From: Azophilus sp963663395
GTDB lineage: Bacteria > Pseudomonadota > Gammaproteobacteria > Pseudomonadales > Azotimanducaceae
Length of the DNA stretch: 64,000 nt
Assembly (NCBI GenBank): GCA_963663395.1
Contig: OY760226.1
Location: 4,712,001-4,776,000 of the forward strand
Direction of reading: 5' to 3'
Positions 62,785 to 64,000 of this stretch are shown here, one piece after another. The position numbers and the translations under genes were made by a program. The stretch's first letter is position 1. Each line of letters begins with the position of its first letter. Below the pieces are notes generated by a model. That model saw nothing but the letters and a program-made list of their open reading frames with translations, was not told where the DNA came from and searched no databases.

Positions 62785-63047
62785 GAACCCGGCTCCTCCT
62801 GTACCCGCCGCAGCCTGATCGACTTCGGCCTTCCCGTCGGCCCGCATGGCGGAAAATCGCAAAAGTCCTCCGTGGGCGTGGAAACGCCAACGCAATAGAG
62901 ACAGGATCGTCCGCCCGCCGGGCCAGCGCGGCATCATGGTGTGGAGCGAACCGCCAGTCAAACCGGCAAGGCGCTTGCGCCCCGCGCTGCAAAGTCGCTA
63001 GTGTTCGCCGGGTCTGCCAGCCGGCTTTCGACGGCGGAGTTGCGACA
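62785..63047. other. Gap before cobT without recognisable riboswitch
   Basis: About 260 bp, divergent between the MFS gene and cobT. No cobalamin riboswitch core or long AT-rich promoter is seen. Confidence 0.4.
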
Positions 63048-64000
63048 ATGTCTGAAGGCAGTTCTTTCACGATCAGCGAAGACCAGAAGACTTCCGCTGA
63101 AACATCGGCCTTCCTCCGTGCGGTCCGGGCCGCCATCGACGGCAAGACCAAGCCGCTCGGCGCCCTGGGCAGGCTGGAAGCACTGGCTGCGCAGATCGCC
63201 CAGGTGCAGCAGACTCTCGAACCCACCGCTGAACGCTGCAGGCTTACCGTATTCGCTGCCGACCATGGCATCGCGCAAACCGGCGTATCCGCCTTTCCCC
63301 AGGAAGTGACCCGGCAGATGCTGCAGAACTTTCTGGCTGGAGGCGCCGCCGCCAACGTCATGGCCAGGACGCTCGGCGTGGAATTCGCCCTTGTCGATGC
63401 CGGCGTCAGGGGCCCGGCCTTCGAGGAGCCCGGCCTTGCTTCCATCCGTATCGGCAACGGCACCGACAACTCGGCCGAACGGCCGGCCATGTCCGCGGCC
63501 CAATGCCGCCGCGCGTTGCAGGAGGGCCGCGCCATCGGCGGCGAGCCGGGCCATGAAGCGGCCTGCTTCGGCGAGATGGGCATCGGCAACACCTCTTCGG
63601 CAAGCCTGGTGGCAGCCAAACTGCTTGGTTTGCCGGTGGGCCGTCTTACGGGCCGCGGCACGGGCCTCGATGACGACGGGCTTGCCAGGAAGCGGCGCAT
63701 CCTTGAAGCCGCGGCCGGCCGAACACCCGGGGAACTGGAGCCGGAGGTCGCCCTGCGCGAATACGGCGGCTTCGAGACCGTCATGCTGGCCGGCGCCATG
63801 ATGGGGGCCGCCGGAGCAGGCAAGCTGGTGCTGGTGGACGGTTTCATCGCGACGGTGTCCGCACTGGCGGCTTTGCGCATGACGCCCGACATCGAACGCC
63901 ACCTAGTGTTCGCGCACCGCTCGGCTGAACCGGGGCACACCGTCGTGCTCGACGCGATCGGCGCCGAACCATTGCTCGACCTGAACCTGAGGCTCGGCGA
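63048..64000 (+). CDS. cobT: Nicotinate-nucleotide-dimethylbenzimidazole phosphoribosyltransferase, N-terminal part
   Basis: Makes alpha-ribazole phosphate for the lower ligand of cobalamin. Starts MSEGSSFTISEDQKTSAET, then KTKPLGALGRLEALAAQIAQ, VFAADHGIAQTGVSAFP, TRQMLQNFLAGGAAANVMAR, GEMGIGNTSSASLVAAKL, DDGLARKRRILE and LVLVDGFIATVSALAAL, ending at LLDLNLRLG at the window edge. About 317 of the usual ~350 residues are present, so only the last ~35 are missing. Implies cobalamin assembly or salvage in this organism. Confidence 0.96.
   Translation, partial: MSEGSSFTISEDQKTSAETSAFLRAVRAAIDGKTKPLGALGRLEALAAQIAQVQQTLEPTAERCRLTVFAADHGIAQTGVSAFPQEVTRQMLQNFLAGGAAANVMARTLGVEFALVDAGVRGPAFEEPGLASIRIGNGTDNSAERPAMSAAQCRRALQEGRAIGGEPGHEAACFGEMGIGNTSSASLVAAKLLGLPVGRLTGRGTGLDDDGLARKRRILEAAAGRTPGELEPEVALREYGGFETVMLAGAMMGAAGAGKLVLVDGFIATVSALAALRMTPDIERHLVFAHRSAEPGHTVVLDAIGAEPLLDLNLRLG

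Noticed and set aside
62785..63047. Cobalamin riboswitch upstream of cobT
   Set aside because: The conserved B12-box core and the expected arm pattern are not seen.

Overview
The window is GC-rich DNA that reads as a gammaproteobacterial chromosome segment. The order xerD-dsbC-hom and the block ffh / rpsP-rimM-trmD-rplS are typical of Gammaproteobacteria. Three TonB-dependent receptors, panBC and a truncated cobT also fit a free-living or host-associated, probably marine, heterotroph. The gene content beyond the core suggests a metagenome-type lineage rather than a well-known genus; this placement is inference from gene content only.

Layout. 0-8.5 kb is a core block on the minus strand: hom (cut by the window edge), dsbC, xerD, a deaminase-ATPase fusion of unknown role, then rplS-trmD-rimM-rpsP and ffh. 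A MITE-like element sits between rpsP and rimM. 8.6-13.7 kb holds a lipoprotein amidohydrolase, panC-panB and a membrane LytTR regulator. 14-18.6 kb holds a frameshifted rtcB, an AhpD-like gene with an in-frame UGA (probable selenoprotein), and a methyltransferase split by an IS4-family element with a 9-bp target duplication. 18.7-25.4 kb is catabolic/accessory: an N-acyl-D-amino-acid deacylase, two SnoaL-like proteins, a CmcJ-like oxidoreductase, a DUF2332 protein and an MFS transporter. 25.6-31.7 kb holds a PDZ protein, an ECF sigma/anti-sigma pair divergent from a secreted two-repeat protein, a GNAT and a secreted double glyoxalase-fold protein. 31.8-37.7 kb holds a TonB receptor, an orphan MNT nucleotidyltransferase and a hipBA pair with a clear operator. 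37.8-48.1 kb looks like a catabolic island: acyl-CoA-dehydrogenase-fold monooxygenase, TetR, metallo-beta-lactamase-fold hydrolase, two paralogous MaoC-type hydratases, MFS, EthD-like protein and a TonB receptor. 48.3-64 kb holds a second UGA-containing AhpD-like gene, two GPH-type symporters, a Rpn-like protein with tetrapeptide repeats, tRNA-Ser(CGA), a CaiB-type CoA transferase, a third TonB receptor, a 3-oxoacid CoA-transferase pair, a carboxylesterase, another MFS and cobT (cut by the window edge).

Most notable signal. Two paralogous genes 33 kb apart each stop at a UGA directly after Cys-Phe-Tyr, at the place where AhpD has the second Cys of its CxxC. Both frames continue for 115-152 codons after the UGA with mutually homologous sequence that includes the AhpD His. 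In both, a hairpin with a G in its apical loop follows the UGA, the loop starting 18-19 nt downstream. I read both as CxxU selenoproteins with bacterial SECIS elements.

Other structure: two related TA-bounded elements (6169-6365 and 22656-22721) and a 12-bp copy of the element end (37845-37856) each supply the TAG stop of a minus-strand gene; a separate 78-79 bp repeat occurs three times (4469, 26636, 26724).
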